From: Amphiplicatus metriothermophilus
GTDB lineage: Bacteria > Pseudomonadota > Alphaproteobacteria > Caulobacterales > Parvularculaceae
Assembly: GCF_900199215.1 (NCBI RefSeq)
Contig: NZ_FZQA01000001.1
Coordinates: 434,001-498,000, forward strand
Direction of reading: 5' to 3'
Length of the DNA stretch: 64,000 bases
Shown piece by piece: positions 51,884 through 61,299 of this stretch. Below the pieces are notes generated by a model. It saw only the letters and a program-made list of their open reading frames with translations, was not told the DNA's origin and did not search any database. Position 1 is the first letter of the stretch. Every line of letters begins with the position of its first letter. A program made the position numbers and the translations under genes.

Positions 51884-52573
51884 TCAAAGCGCCAGCCGGT
51901 AGCCGCCGCCTTCGGTGACGAGAATCGCCGCGTTCGACGGATCGGGCTCTATCTTCTGTCGCAGGCGGTAGACGTGAGTCTCCAGCGTGTGCGTGGTCAC
52001 GCCGGAATTATACCCCCATACCTCGTCGAGCAGGACGTCGCGGGTGACCGGCTTGCCGCCCGCGCGATAGAGATATTTGAGTATGGAGGTCTCTTTCTCC
52101 GTAAGCCGAATTTTCCTGTCGGTCTCGGTGACGAGCATCTTCACCGCGGGCCGGAACTCGTAAGGGCCGATCTTGAAGACCGCGTCCTCGCTCTGCTCGT
52201 GGCTGCGCAGATGCGCGCGCACGCGCGCCAGGAGCACCGCGAACTTGAACGGCTTGGTGACGTAATCGTTGGCGCCCGAATTGAGCCCCAGCACCTCGTC
52301 GGCGTCGGTGTCGGCGCCGGTCAGGATGATGATCGGCGACTTGAAACCGTTCTTGCGCATGATGCGGCAGGCCTCGCGCCCGTCCATGTCGGGCAGGCCG
52401 ATATCGAGAAGCACGAGGTCGATATGCGCTTCTTCCCTGACCTTCTCGATGGCGCTTTGCGCGTCGGCGAGCGCCTCGACGGCGAACTCCTCATGCAGAT
52501 CGAACTGGTCGATCAGCGTGTCGCGCAGAAGCGCGTCGTCGTCGACAAGAAGGATGCGTTTGGCTCTCGTCAT
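51884..52573 (-). CDS. OmpR-family response regulator, CenR-like
   Basis: 229 residues. The receiver domain shows LLVDDDALLRD, the phospho-acceptor Asp in LLDIGLPDMDGRE, LTGAD and YVTKPFKFAVLLARVRAHLR. The winged-helix domain is LTEKETSILKYLYRAGGKPVTRDVLLDEVWGY and THTLETHVYRLRQKIEPDPSN. This pattern is close to Caulobacter CenR, an essential envelope regulator. No histidine kinase is adjacent. Identity as CenR is inferred from my memory of that family. Confidence 0.88.
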   Translation of the reverse strand: MTRAKRILLVDDDALLRDTLIDQFDLHEEFAVEALADAQSAIEKVREEAHIDLVLLDIGLPDMDGREACRIMRKNGFKSPIIILTGADTDADEVLGLNSGANDYVTKPFKFAVLLARVRAHLRSHEQSEDAVFKIGPYEFRPAVKMLVTETDRKIRLTEKETSILKYLYRAGGKPVTRDVLLDEVWGYNSGVTTHTLETHVYRLRQKIEPDPSNAAILVTEGGGYRLAL

Positions 52574-52702
52574 ATGCGTCCCATGACGGCGGACTGGGGA
52601 CGGGTCTTATCCCCCATTCCCGTCCTGAGGAAAACAACAGGCCGGTCACGTTGTCGTTAGCATGCGCCGCGGGCATGACGCCCGCAAGCGCGCCGGGCCC
52701 CC

Positions 52703-53383
52703 TCACGCCTGGCGCGGGCCGAAGATCTCCGAGCCGACGCGCGTCTGGGTCGCGCCGAGCTGGGCGGCGATCTCATAGTCCGCGCTCATGCCCATGCTGA
52801 GAATCTTGAGGCCGTTGCGCTCGGCGATCTTGGCGAGCAGCGCGAAATGCGGGGCCGGCGGATCGCCCAAAGGCGGGATGCACATCAGCCCCTCGACGAC
52901 GAGCCCCCACTCCTCGCGGCACTGCGCCAGGAAGGCGTCGGCCTCCTGCGGGGGGACCCCGGCCTTCTGCGGCTCTTCGCCGGTGTTGACCTGGACGAGC
53001 AGACGCGGCGCGCGGCCCTGCTTTTCGATCGCCGCGGCGAGGGCTTTGGCGATTTTCGGCCGGTCCACCGTCTCGATGACGTCGAAGAGGACGACGGCCT
53101 CCTTCGCCTTGTTCGACTGCAGCGGCCCGATGAGATGGAGTTCGATGTCGGGAAAGCGCGCGCGCAGGGCGGGCCATTTCGCGGCGGCCTCCTGCACGCG
53201 GTTTTCGCCGAACCGGCGATGGCCGGCCTCAAGGAGCGGCAGAATGCGGTCGGGGCCGCGTGTCTTCGTCACCGCGACGATGTAGATCGCGTCGCCGTCG
53301 CGGCCGGCCTCGGCGGCGGCCTGCTTGAGGCGCGCACGGACCCGCGCGAGATTGGCGACGGGATCGACGGAAAGATCGGCCAT
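52703..53383 (-). CDS. yggS: YggS/PLPBP family pyridoxal-phosphate homeostasis protein
   Basis: 226 residues from the ATG at 53383. The PLP lysine is in IYIVAVTKTRGPDRIL, then HRRFGENRVQEAAAKWPAL, LHLIGPLQSNKAKEAV, LLVQVNTGEEPQKAG, and SMGMSADYEIAAQLGATQTR with VGSEIFG at the end. Its start codon overlaps the start codon of the divergent ThiE/TenI gene by 2 bp. Confidence 0.94.
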   Translation of the reverse strand: MADLSVDPVANLARVRARLKQAAAEAGRDGDAIYIVAVTKTRGPDRILPLLEAGHRRFGENRVQEAAAKWPALRARFPDIELHLIGPLQSNKAKEAVVLFDVIETVDRPKIAKALAAAIEKQGRAPRLLVQVNTGEEPQKAGVPPQEADAFLAQCREEWGLVVEGLMCIPPLGDPPAPHFALLAKIAERNGLKILSMGMSADYEIAAQLGATQTRVGSEIFGPRQA

Positions 53384-54029
53384 GACGGATCCGATGCGGG
53401 AAGGCTTGAGAACGCAGGCGGCGACGCTAGCAGCCGCCGCGCGCGCCCTCAACATGAAGGGCGGGCCGGCGGCGGCGCGCGCGCCCTTCGCCCTCGCCTT
53501 CCTGTCGGACGCGGCGCGCGGGCCCGACCCGATGCTGGTCGCGCGCGCGCTGCCCGGGGGCGCGGCGCTCGTCCTGCGCGACTATAACGAGCCGCGGCGC
53601 GCGGCGCGGGCGCGGGCGCTGGCGTCCGTCTGCGCGGCGCGCGGGTCGCTGTTGCTGGTCGGCGGGGACGCGGCGCTCGCTGCGGCGGTCGGGGCGGCCG
53701 GGGTTCATCTGCGCTCGGATCAGCTCGCGCACGCGCCGGCGCGCGCCGGCCTTCTCCTGACCGCGTCGTGCCACAGCGCCGAGGAGCTCGAACGCGCCGC
53801 GGCGATCGGCGCGGATCTCGCCTTTCTCGGGCCGGTCTTTCCGACGCGAAGCCATCCGGGCGCGGAAGGCCTGGGCGCCGGCCGGTTCAGGGCGCTGGCC
53901 GAGGCCGCGCCGCTGCCCGTGCTCGCCCTCGGCGGCGTCGACGAAACCAACGCGCGGCTCCTCGCCGGCCCCAATGTCGCAGGCTTCGGCGCGATCGGCG
54001 CGTTTACCGTGAAGGCGGCAGGCGAATAG
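53382..54029 (+). CDS. Thiamine-phosphate-synthase-like protein (ThiE/TenI)
   Basis: 215 residues if starting at 53382; ATGs at 53394 and 53454 are possible too. TIM barrel: LVLRDYNEPRRAARARALAS, AAGVHLRSDQL, LLTASCHSAEELERAAAIGADLAFLGPVFPTRSHPG, LPVLALGGVDETNARLL and GAIGAFTV. Several ThiE substrate-pyrophosphate residues differ (the usual QVRDK is absent), so it may be TenI-like. Overlaps divergently with yggS. Confidence 0.78.
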   Translation: MTDPMREGLRTQAATLAAAARALNMKGGPAAARAPFALAFLSDAARGPDPMLVARALPGGAALVLRDYNEPRRAARARALASVCAARGSLLLVGGDAALAAAVGAAGVHLRSDQLAHAPARAGLLLTASCHSAEELERAAAIGADLAFLGPVFPTRSHPGAEGLGAGRFRALAEAAPLPVLALGGVDETNARLLAGPNVAGFGAIGAFTVKAAGE

Positions 54030-54072
54030 AGGGTGGAAAATCTTCCGCCTGCTCCCTGGCGCCCACGGCCGC

Positions 54073-54103
54073 AAAAAACGAGGCGGGCCCCGAAGGACCC
54101 GCC
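54073..54103 (-). terminator. Terminator after the porin gene
   Basis: GGCGGGCCC (54082-54090) pairs with GGACCCGCC (54095-54103) with one wobble. Six A follow on the plus side (54073-54078), which read as T on the minus strand. 32 bp after the porin stop codon. Confidence 0.7.
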
Positions 54104-54134
54104 CCGTGCGCGTCATCCCCTCTAAGCGCGGCGC

Positions 54135-55358
54135 CTAGAACCTGATGGAGCTTTCGATGACGACCGTCGTCGCCTGTTCCGGCCCGCCCTGCTCGACGGG
54201 CTTTTTCGATTCGACGAACTGCGCGGCGGCGCCGATGGTGATGCCGCGGCCGATGAAATAGGTCACGCCGGCCTGCGCGGTCTGGGTGTCGCGGAAGAAC
54301 ACCGGATCGACCGGATTGGGGCCGATCACGGTCGCTTCCGACTGGCCGTAGCCGAGCATGAAGCCCCAGTCGCCGCGATCCTCGCCGGTGCGGAAGGTCA
54401 CGCCCGCGTCGAAGGCGAGATAGCCGTCCTCGTCGAGCGGGGCGGCGAGACCGGCGTTGGTCGACTTCACCGAGCCGCCGACCGTGAAGCCGCGATAGCC
54501 GAAATTAAGGCCGACCGAATAGGCCTCGTAATCGCCGAACGCCGGCGACAGGGAGCGCGCGTCTTCGTCCGCCGCGACATAGCTCGCGCCGACGCCGATG
54601 ATCGGCCCCAGCGGATCGTCGCTGAGCGCCTTCTGGTAATAGAGCGCGCCCTCGACCACGTTCTCCCAGCGGGCGGTCTCGTTGAGCAAAGTGCCGTCGG
54701 GCGCGATGATGAACCCGTCCTCCGGCGCGCACAGCCGCTCGCCGCAATTCCTGAGCGAGGGCGCGTAGGACACGCCGAGCCGGATCTGGCCGAGCGCGCC
54801 GCCGAACGCGTTCGCCGGCGCCATATAGGTGATCTTCGTGGCGTAGCCGGAGAAATCGTTGACGGTGTGAACGTCGTTGAGACCGGAAAGGTCCGTGCGC
54901 CAATCGTTGACGTTGATGGCGCGGAAGATGGTCGGCGAGGTCACCGCGAGCGTACGCGCCACGCCTTCTTCGCGGCCGATGATGAGCGTGCCGAACCCGC
55001 CCCGGGCGTAGGCGTAGGCGCCTTCGAGATAGACGTCGCCGGAAAGGGGCGCGACGCCGCGCGGCCCGCCGATGAGCAGGCTCGAATAACGCCCGCCGGC
55101 GTAAAGCTGCGCCGGCTGCTGGCCGTCGAGGCGGCCCTTGAGCGCGGCGCCCAGCTCGACCCCGTTGTCGAGGATGGTCGAGCCCTTGACCCGAACGCGC
55201 GCGTCGGCGTCGGCCCGCGGCTCGCCGTCGCTGACGCCGGCGACCGCGCTCGCCTCGCCCTCGACCTCGATCTCGATCGGGTCGGCCGCAAAAGCGGCGC
55301 CGAGCGCGGCCGCGGCCGCGACGGTCGAGAACAGGAGGGATTTCGAAAGGCGTTTCAT
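54135..55358 (-). CDS. Gram-negative general porin (Porin_4 type)
   Basis: 407 residues. A signal peptide (LLFSTVAAAAALGAAFAAD) is followed by a 16-strand-like barrel with loop motifs GRLDGQQPAQLYAGGRYSSLLIG, EGAYAYARGGFGTLIIGREEGVAR (loop 3 region), ATKITYMAPANAFGGALG, and the C-terminal aromatic residue (VIESSIRF). A 534-bp gap upstream may hold its control region. Specificity unknown. Confidence 0.88.
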   Translation of the reverse strand: MKRLSKSLLFSTVAAAAALGAAFAADPIEIEVEGEASAVAGVSDGEPRADADARVRVKGSTILDNGVELGAALKGRLDGQQPAQLYAGGRYSSLLIGGPRGVAPLSGDVYLEGAYAYARGGFGTLIIGREEGVARTLAVTSPTIFRAINVNDWRTDLSGLNDVHTVNDFSGYATKITYMAPANAFGGALGQIRLGVSYAPSLRNCGERLCAPEDGFIIAPDGTLLNETARWENVVEGALYYQKALSDDPLGPIIGVGASYVAADEDARSLSPAFGDYEAYSVGLNFGYRGFTVGGSVKSTNAGLAAPLDEDGYLAFDAGVTFRTGEDRGDWGFMLGYGQSEATVIGPNPVDPVFFRDTQTAQAGVTYFIGRGITIGAAAQFVESKKPVEQGGPEQATTVVIESSIRF

Positions 55359-55892
55359 CGGGCGGTCAGCGCGTTTTCTGGACGGTTCCTCGTTCGGTCT
55401 GCGGCGGCGTTTCTCATCTTATCGTGACGGTACGATGACCATGCGGGCGACCGTTCCGTCCTGTCGATCCGCCTTCCGGCGGGCGGCGATTCCGTTTCGT
55501 CTCCTTCGGCCCCAAACGCGAACGCCGGCCGATATCGTTCCGTTAACGCAACCTCTTCCGCCCCACCCGTGCGGCGCGCCGCACGCCCCGAACGAACCCC
55601 CGATGCGCGCTCCCCGATGCGCGCCTTCGCCACGCTGACGCGCCGTTCCCCTCGGCCTTGCAGCGATCGGGCCAGCGTCTCGCCGCCCAATCCCGCCGCT
55701 TTCGCGGACCGGCGCATGCGCCCGCCGGCGCCGCCCCCACGCGGCGCGCAGCTTGCGCTTTCATCTTAATAGGGGTCGGGCGGCGGCGCGGTCAAGGAAC
55801 GGCGCGGGGTCCCGGTTGTGTAATCGCCGGTTTGTGGTAGGAAAGCCACGTTTGCGGCGCGGGCCGCTCGCGAGGATGAGGCGGCTGTCGGT
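55359..55892. other. 534-bp intergenic region
   Basis: I see no gene here. Near the porin start is a weak 5-bp dyad (ATCGT-N6-ACGAT, around 55420-55436). No terminator or clear promoter for either flanking gene was found. Short open frames are Arg/Pro-rich and look like noncoding GC-rich sequence. Confidence 0.5.
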
Positions 55893-56366
55893 ATGACGTC
55901 GGAAAAGATCCGCTTTTTCAAGGTTGTGTTGCTCGCAAGCGCGGCCGCCGCGCTGGCCGCCTGCGGCGGTTCGGGGAACAAGCGCGCCGCGCGCGACGCG
56001 GGCCTGCCGGCCTATGTTTTCGGCGAGAAGGGCGGCCAGGCGACGACGGTGAACCGCTATCTGTGGGCGGCCTCGCTGGAGACCCTCGATTTCCTGCCGA
56101 TCCGCTCCGCCGATCCGATCGCCGGGCTCATCATCACCGACTGGTATCAGAACCCGGAAGCCCCGGACGAGCAGTTCAAGATCACCGTCTACATTCTCGA
56201 CACGGCGCTCAGGGCCGACGCGCTGCGGGTGTCGGTGTTCCGCCAGGAGCGCGACGTCGACGGATCGTGGCGCGACGCGGCGATCAATCCCGCCACCAGC
56301 CGCGAGATCGAGAACGCCATCCTCACCCGCGCCCGCCAGCTTCGCCTCAACCAGGTCGACGACTAG
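55893..56366 (+). CDS. DUF3576 lipoprotein
   Basis: 157 residues. The lipobox is in LLASAAAALAACGG. Then NRYLWAASLETLDFLPIRSADPIAGLIITDWY and ITVYILDTALRADALRVSVFRQER. Function unknown. In alphaproteobacteria it commonly precedes leuS-lptE-holA, as here. Downstream 146 bp to leuS carry a repeat. Confidence 0.9.
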   Translation: MTSEKIRFFKVVLLASAAAALAACGGSGNKRAARDAGLPAYVFGEKGGQATTVNRYLWAASLETLDFLPIRSADPIAGLIITDWYQNPEAPDEQFKITVYILDTALRADALRVSVFRQERDVDGSWRDAAINPATSREIENAILTRARQLRLNQVDD

Positions 56367-56500
56367 AGGGCTTAGGGGGTTAGGGATTTAGAGGCTCGCA
56401 TCCCGACGGTTCGTCTCTCGCGTCCGGATCGCCGGCGCCCGCTCCCGATAGCATTCCGGCGCCAACCCTTATAATCCCTAATCCCTGGTCCCTAATCCCT
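56367..56500. repeat. Degenerate TTAGGGA/TAATCCC inverted repeat before leuS
   Basis: The right arm (56472-56499) is four tandem 7-mers: TAATCCC, TAATCCC, TGGTCCC, TAATCCC. The left arm (56367-56390) has the same unit inverted (AGGGCTTAGGGGGTTAGGGA). Together they flank 80 bp. The repeat ends just before the leuS ribosome-binding site CTGGAG. Confidence 0.65.
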
Positions 56501-56512
56501 CATTCTGGAGCC

Positions 56513-59350
56513 ATGAGCCGATACAACCCGAAAGAAGTCGAACCGAAATGGCGCGCGGCGTGGGAGAAGGCCGACGCCTTCCGCACGCGCGACGATCCGA
56601 GCCGGCCGAAATACTACGTGCTCGAAATGTTTCCCTATCCGTCGGGGAAGATCCACATCGGGCATGTGCGCAACTACGCCATGGGCGACGTGGTCGCCCG
56701 CTACAAGCGCGCGCGCGGCTATAACGTGCTCCACCCGATGGGCTGGGACGCCTTCGGCCTGCCGGCGGAGAACGCGGCCATGCAGACCGGCCGGCATCCG
56801 CGCGACTGGACCCTCGCCAACATCGAGGCGATGCGCACGCAGCTCAAGCAGATGGGGCTGTCCATCGACTGGAGCCGCGAGTTCGCCACCTGCGAGCCCG
56901 GCTACTACCGCCATCAGCAGAAGCTGTTCCTCGACTTCTGGAAGGCCGGGTTCGTCGAGCGCCGCGAAAGCTACGTCAACTGGGACCCGGTCGACATGAC
57001 CGTGCTCGCCAACGAGCAGGTCATCGACGGGCGCGGCTGGCGCTCCGGCGCGCCCGTGGAGCGCCGGAAGCTCGCCCAATGGTTCTTCAGGATCACCGAC
57101 AAGGCCGAGGACCTGCTCGCGGCGCTCGACGACGGGCGCCTCGACGGCTGGCCGGAGAATGTCCGGACCATGCAGCGCAACTGGATCGGCAAGTCGAAGG
57201 GCTTGCGGATGACGTTTCCTTTCGCGCCTGAAACGACGGCCCCGGAAGGATTCGACGGCGTCGAAGTCTACACGACCCGGCCCGACACGCTGTTCGGCGC
57301 AAGCTTCGTCGCGGTCGCCCCCGATCATCCGCTGGCGGCCCGTTTCGCCGCTTCAGACCCCGCCCTCGCCGACTTCGTCGCCGAATGCCAGCGCACGGGC
57401 ACGTCCGAAGAGGCCATCGAGAAGGCCGAAAAGAAAGGCAAGGCGCTGCCCGTCCGGGTCGCCCATCCTCTCATGGAGGGCAGGACGCTTCCCGTCTTCG
57501 TCGCCAACTTCATCCTGATGGGCTACGGCGCCGGCGCGATTTTCGGCTGCCCGGCGCACGACCAGCGCGACCTCGACTTCGCGCGCAAATACGGCCTTGA
57601 GGTCACGCCGGTCGTGCTGCCGCCCGGCGAGGACCCGAAGACCTTCCGCATCGAGACGGAGGCCTATACGGGGCCGGGGACGATCTTCAATTCGGATTTC
57701 CTGAACGGGCTTTCCGTCGAGGATGCGATCGAGGCGGCCGTCGCGAAGATCGAGAAGATGGGCCTCGGCGAGGGCGCGACGGTCTGGCGCCTGCGCGACT
57801 GGGGCGTGTCGCGCCAGCGCTACTGGGGCTGTCCGATCCCGGCGATCCACTGCGAAAAATGCGGCGTCGTGCCGGTTCCCGAAAAGGATCTGCCGGTGGA
57901 GCTGCCGGAGGTCGACGCGAAGGAGTTCGAAACGCCCGGCAATCCGCTGGAGCGCGCCGCGGACTGGCTGAACGTTCCGTGTCCCGACTGCGGCGGGCCC
58001 GCGCGGCGCGAGACCGACACCATGGACACCTTCGTCGATTCGGCCTGGTACTTCGCGCGCTTCGCCGCGGCGCGCGAGGACGCGCCGGTCGACAAGGCGA
58101 AGGCCGATTACTGGCTGCCCGTCGATCAGTATATCGGCGGCGTCGAGCACGCGATTTTGCACCTGCTCTACGCGCGCTGGTTCACGCGCGCGATGAAGGA
58201 GACGGGGCATCTGTCGAAGGTCGAGGAGCCCTTCGCCCGGCTGTTCACCCAGGGCATGGTGACGCATGCGGCGTATAAGGATCTGCATGGGCAATGGGTT
58301 GCGCAAGAAGATGTACGAGAGCCAACCCCTGACGAGAAGGCGAGGTTTGAGAGGGAAATTGTTCCGCTGTGGAAAGCAGGACGGTACGTCGATTTTCCAG
58401 GCCTCTTTCAACTTCCTGCGGAAAACGAAGAATTACGCGCCACGCTGAAAACGAAGTTCGGCGTTGATGGATTCATTGGGGCCGCTAGCGGGCCTTTTCA
58501 TGCAGAGCCTGAGAATTGGTTGTGCACGGAAGTAAACAGAGTGATTGGCCAACTCCCCTCTGGAGTAATTCCGGTTGCCGTTTTTCCCAACGAGAAGATG
58601 TCCAAGTCGAAGAAGAACGTGGTCTCGCCGGAATCCATCGCCGAGACCTACGGGGCCGACGCGGCGCGCTGGTTCATGCTCTCCGACTCTCCGCCCGAGC
58701 GCGACGTCGAGTGGACCGACGCCGGCGTCGCCGGCGCGTGGCGTCTGGTCAACCGCATCTGGGACATCGTCGAGCCGGCCGCCGGCGCGCTGAAAGCCCA
58801 CGACTTCTCGAAGCCGCCGCAGACGGACGATTCCATCGAGCTGCGCCGGCTCACGCATCGCGCCATCGCCGGGGTGACCGAGGACATCGAGCATTTCCGC
58901 TTCAACAAGGCCATCGCGCGCATCTATGAGTTCCTCAACGGCCTCAAGAAGGCGCCGCCCGCAAAGCGCGCGGACGGCGCGCCCGCGAACGGCCCGCGCG
59001 CGGAGGCCTACGCCCAGGCCGAGGCGCTGTCGGTTCTGGCGCGGCTCATCGCGCCGTTCACGCCGCATCTCGCCGAGGAGTGCTGGGCGCATCTCGGCGG
59101 CGAGGGTTTCGTCTGCGACGCGCCCTGGCCCGAAGCCGACCCGGCGCTTCTCGCGCAGGAGACCGTCGCCCTCGGCGTGCAGGTCAACGGCAAGCGCCGC
59201 GCCGAGATCGTCGTTCCGGCGGACGCCGACAGGCAGGCGGTGGAGGCCGCCGCCCTCGCCGACGAGGCGGTGCGCCGGCATGTGGAAGGCAAGACCGTGC
59301 GCAAGATCGTCGTCGTCCCCGGCCGGGTGGTGAACATCGTCGCCAATTGA
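56513..59350 (+). CDS. leuS: Leucyl-tRNA synthetase
   Basis: 945 residues; alphaproteobacterial LeuRS usually has about 860. Class I motifs: [17 protein letters not shown] (HIGH at residues 48-51) and [13 protein letters not shown] (KMSKS at 695-699). The editing domain contains [22 protein letters not shown] and [11 protein letters not shown]. The extra length falls between [10 protein letters not shown] (near residue 585) and KMSKS: a segment of about 100 residues encoded by DNA of roughly 52% GC. The frame is open through it. This is the leucine-specific domain position. ATG at 56513 with CTGGAG upstream. Confidence 0.95.
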   Translation: MSRYNPKEVEPKWRAAWEKADAFRTRDDPSRPKYYVLEMFPYPSGKIHIGHVRNYAMGDVVARYKRARGYNVLHPMGWDAFGLPAENAAMQTGRHPRDWTLANIEAMRTQLKQMGLSIDWSREFATCEPGYYRHQQKLFLDFWKAGFVERRESYVNWDPVDMTVLANEQVIDGRGWRSGAPVERRKLAQWFFRITDKAEDLLAALDDGRLDGWPENVRTMQRNWIGKSKGLRMTFPFAPETTAPEGFDGVEVYTTRPDTLFGASFVAVAPDHPLAARFAASDPALADFVAECQRTGTSEEAIEKAEKKGKALPVRVAHPLMEGRTLPVFVANFILMGYGAGAIFGCPAHDQRDLDFARKYGLEVTPVVLPPGEDPKTFRIETEAYTGPGTIFNSDFLNGLSVEDAIEAAVAKIEKMGLGEGATVWRLRDWGVSRQRYWGCPIPAIHCEKCGVVPVPEKDLPVELPEVDAKEFETPGNPLERAADWLNVPCPDCGGPARRETDTMDTFVDSAWYFARFAAAREDAPVDKAKADYWLPVDQYIGGVEHAILHLLYARWFTRAMKETGHLSKVEEPFARLFTQGMVTHAAYKDLHGQWVAQEDVREPTPDEKARFEREIVPLWKAGRYVDFPGLFQLPAENEELRATLKTKFGVDGFIGAASGPFHAEPENWLCTEVNRVIGQLPSGVIPVAVFPNEKMSKSKKNVVSPESIAETYGADAARWFMLSDSPPERDVEWTDAGVAGAWRLVNRIWDIVEPAAGALKAHDFSKPPQTDDSIELRRLTHRAIAGVTEDIEHFRFNKAIARIYEFLNGLKKAPPAKRADGAPANGPRAEAYAQAEALSVLARLIAPFTPHLAEECWAHLGGEGFVCDAPWPEADPALLAQETVALGVQVNGKRRAEIVVPADADRQAVEAAALADEAVRRHVEGKTVRKIVVVPGRVVNIVAN
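58270..58594 (+). other. Low-GC in-frame segment within leuS
   Basis: From 58261 to 58620, I count 188 G or C in 360 bases (52%), against 42 of 60 (70%) in the line at 58741. Edges are abrupt. Codons ending in A or T are common, unlike the surrounding gene. It encodes leuS residues about 587-693, ending two residues before KMSKS. Confidence 0.8.
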
Positions 59351-59361
59351 GGCCTGACGTC

Positions 59362-59408
59362 GTCCCGGATGCAGCGCAGCATGAAATGCTGCGCCGCTGG
59401 TCCGGGAC
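59362..59408. repeat. Palindromic intergenic repeat, copy 1
   Basis: GTCCCGGA (59362-59369) / TCCGGGAC (59401-59408) enclose a second stem GCGCAGCAT/ATGCTGCGC with loop GAA. Resembles the palindromic intergenic elements of alphaproteobacteria. Confidence 0.7.
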
Positions 59409-59443
59409 CGCTGTCCGCCCGCTCCCGAGCCCGGCCGAACCCG

Positions 59444-59490
59444 ATCCCGGGGCTGCATCGCATCGCTGCGCGCTGCAATGCGCCCGGGAT
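59444..59490. repeat. Palindromic intergenic repeat, copy 2
   Basis: ATCCCGGG (59444-59451) / CCCGGGAT (59483-59490), with inner GCAT/ATGC. Same 47-bp length and same CCCGG-type ends as copy 1, which lies 35 bp upstream. Confidence 0.65.
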
Positions 59491-59569
59491 GACGATTGGA
59501 TCTTCGCGCCATGCCCTATCGCCGGCGGCGCGAACCGCGCTAAAAGGAAGCCTCGCCGAAGAGACCGTC

Positions 59570-60112
59570 ATGCGCGCCAGACTCGCCCTTCTCGCCCTCG
59601 TCCTTCTCGCCGCGCCGGCGCTGTCGGGCTGCGGCTTCACCCCGCTCTACGCCGTCGCCGACACGGGCGGGGAAGGCGTTTTGCGCCGGGCGAAGCTCGC
59701 CTCGATCGCGGCCGGCGACGCGGTCGAGCCCGTGCTCGCCCGCGCTTTCGAAGCGCGCACCGCACTCGACGACGCGCAGGCGGAATACGAGCTGCGCGTC
59801 GCCGCGCGCGAGAAGGCCGAGCGCCTCGCCGTGCAGATCGACGCCTCGGTCACGCGCTACAACTATCTTCTGGAGGCGGACTACACGCTGACCCGTTACG
59901 CCGACGGCAAGACGGTCCGGGGGCGGGCGAAGTCCGTCGCCTCGTTCAACATCGTCGCCTCGCAATATTCGACCCTGTTCGCCGAAAAGGCCGCGCGCGA
60001 GAAGGCCGCCCGCGCCCTCGTCGAGGACATCGAGCGCTCCATCCTGATGCGCCTGGCCCAGGAGGCCGAAGCGGAGAAGGCCGCCAGGGCCGCCGCCGCG
60101 GCGACGCGCTAG
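59570..60112 (+). CDS. lptE: LPS-assembly lipoprotein LptE
   Basis: 180 residues from the ATG at 59570. The lipobox is in LLALVLLAAPALSGCGFTPLYA, the usual alphaproteobacterial LptE start. The rest is a two-layer alpha/beta fold with VQIDASVTRYNYLLEADYTL and a long C-terminal Ala/Glu helix. LptE plugs the LptD barrel. Between leuS and holA, the conserved position. Confidence 0.9.
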   Translation: MRARLALLALVLLAAPALSGCGFTPLYAVADTGGEGVLRRAKLASIAAGDAVEPVLARAFEARTALDDAQAEYELRVAAREKAERLAVQIDASVTRYNYLLEADYTLTRYADGKTVRGRAKSVASFNIVASQYSTLFAEKAAREKAARALVEDIERSILMRLAQEAEAEKAARAAAAATR

Positions 60113-60234
60113 ACTTTCGCGATGACGACGGCCCGTTTCGGTTTTCGTCCGCTTCCGTCCTATATGAGCGCTCTTCCGATTCAACCGGCTCCCCCTCCCG
60201 CCCCGCCCGTGCAAGAGGGGAAAGGAAGCCGCCG

Positions 60235-61290
60235 GTGACCGCGCTCAAGGGACGGCAGATCGAGGCCTTCATGAAGCGGCGCGATCCGTCCGTGTCCGCC
60301 GTTCTCGTCTACGGGCCCGACGCCGGCCTGGTGCGCGAGCGCGCCGAGGCTCTCGCCCGCGCCGTCGTTCCCGACCTGCAGGACCCGTTCAACGCCGTCG
60401 CGCTGTCGGAGGGCGACCTCAAGGCCGAGCCGGCGCGGCTCGCCGACGAGGCCGCCGCGCTGTCCTTCGCCGGCGGCGAGCGCGTCGTGCGCCTGCGCGC
60501 CGGCGGCGAGGCGAGCGCGAAGGCGGCGAAGATCCTGCTCGACGGGCTCGAGGCGGGCCATCTGAAGGCGAACGCGCTCGTCATCGTCGAAGCCGGCGAC
60601 CTGCCTCCCGCCTCGGCGCTGCGCAAAATGTTCGAGAAAGCAAGGCGCGCCGCCGCCCTGCCCTGCTATGTCGACGGGCCTGCGGACGTGCGCGCGCTCG
60701 CCGTCGATGCGGCGCGGGCGGAGGATTTGCGCTTCGACGAGGATGCGCTCGAACTCGTCGTCGCGTTGCTCGGCGAGGACCGGGGCGCTTCGCGCGCCGA
60801 GCTTGAAAAGCTCGTCCTCTACAAGGGGCCGAAAGCGCTTCGCTCCGGGCCCGGAACGATAACGCTTGAAGACGTGCGCGCGGTGCTGGCGGACGGGGTC
60901 GGCGACGCCCTCGACGAGGCGGCGGCCGCCGCCGCAGACGGCCAGGCGGCGGCGCTGTCGCGGGCGCTCTACCGGTCGGCCTCGGCGGGCGCGAACCCGA
61001 TCACGCTTCTGCGCGCGCTCGGGCGGGCCTTCTCCCGCCTTCGCGCCGCGCAGGCGCTGATCGCCGACGGCCTTTCCGCCGACATGGCGATGAAGCGCCT
61101 GCGCCCGCCGGTCTTTTTCATGGAGCAGCGCGCCTTCGCCGCGCGCCTGCGACGCTGGCCGCAAGCCAAGCTCGACGAAGCGCTCGATCTTCTGCTCGAA
61201 GCCGAGCTCGCCGCCAAGAGCGCCGGCGCGCCGCAGCGCGAGATCGCCGAGCGCGCCGCCTTCCGCCTCGCGATGATGGCGGGACGATGA
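60235..61290 (+). CDS. holA: DNA polymerase III delta subunit
   Basis: Clamp-loader wrench subunit, 351 residues. The start is GTG at 60235, with AAAGGAAG 6 bases before it. Motifs: GRQIEAFMKRRDPSVSAVLVYGPDAGLVRERAEAL, VRLRAGGEASAKAAKILL, LVIVEAGDLPPASALRKMFE, and the C-terminal collar domain (NPITLLRALGRAFSRLRAAQ). Convergent with parB, with only 9 bp between. Confidence 0.92.
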   Translation: MTALKGRQIEAFMKRRDPSVSAVLVYGPDAGLVRERAEALARAVVPDLQDPFNAVALSEGDLKAEPARLADEAAALSFAGGERVVRLRAGGEASAKAAKILLDGLEAGHLKANALVIVEAGDLPPASALRKMFEKARRAAALPCYVDGPADVRALAVDAARAEDLRFDEDALELVVALLGEDRGASRAELEKLVLYKGPKALRSGPGTITLEDVRAVLADGVGDALDEAAAAAADGQAAALSRALYRSASAGANPITLLRALGRAFSRLRAAQALIADGLSADMAMKRLRPPVFFMEQRAFAARLRRWPQAKLDEALDLLLEAELAAKSAGAPQREIAERAAFRLAMMAGR

Positions 61291-61299
61291 GTCGGTCGA

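Noticed and set aside
58270-58594. Intein inside leuS
   Set aside because: Only about 107 residues, does not begin with Cys or Ser splice motifs, has no N/B/F/G blocks, and has no His-Asn end.
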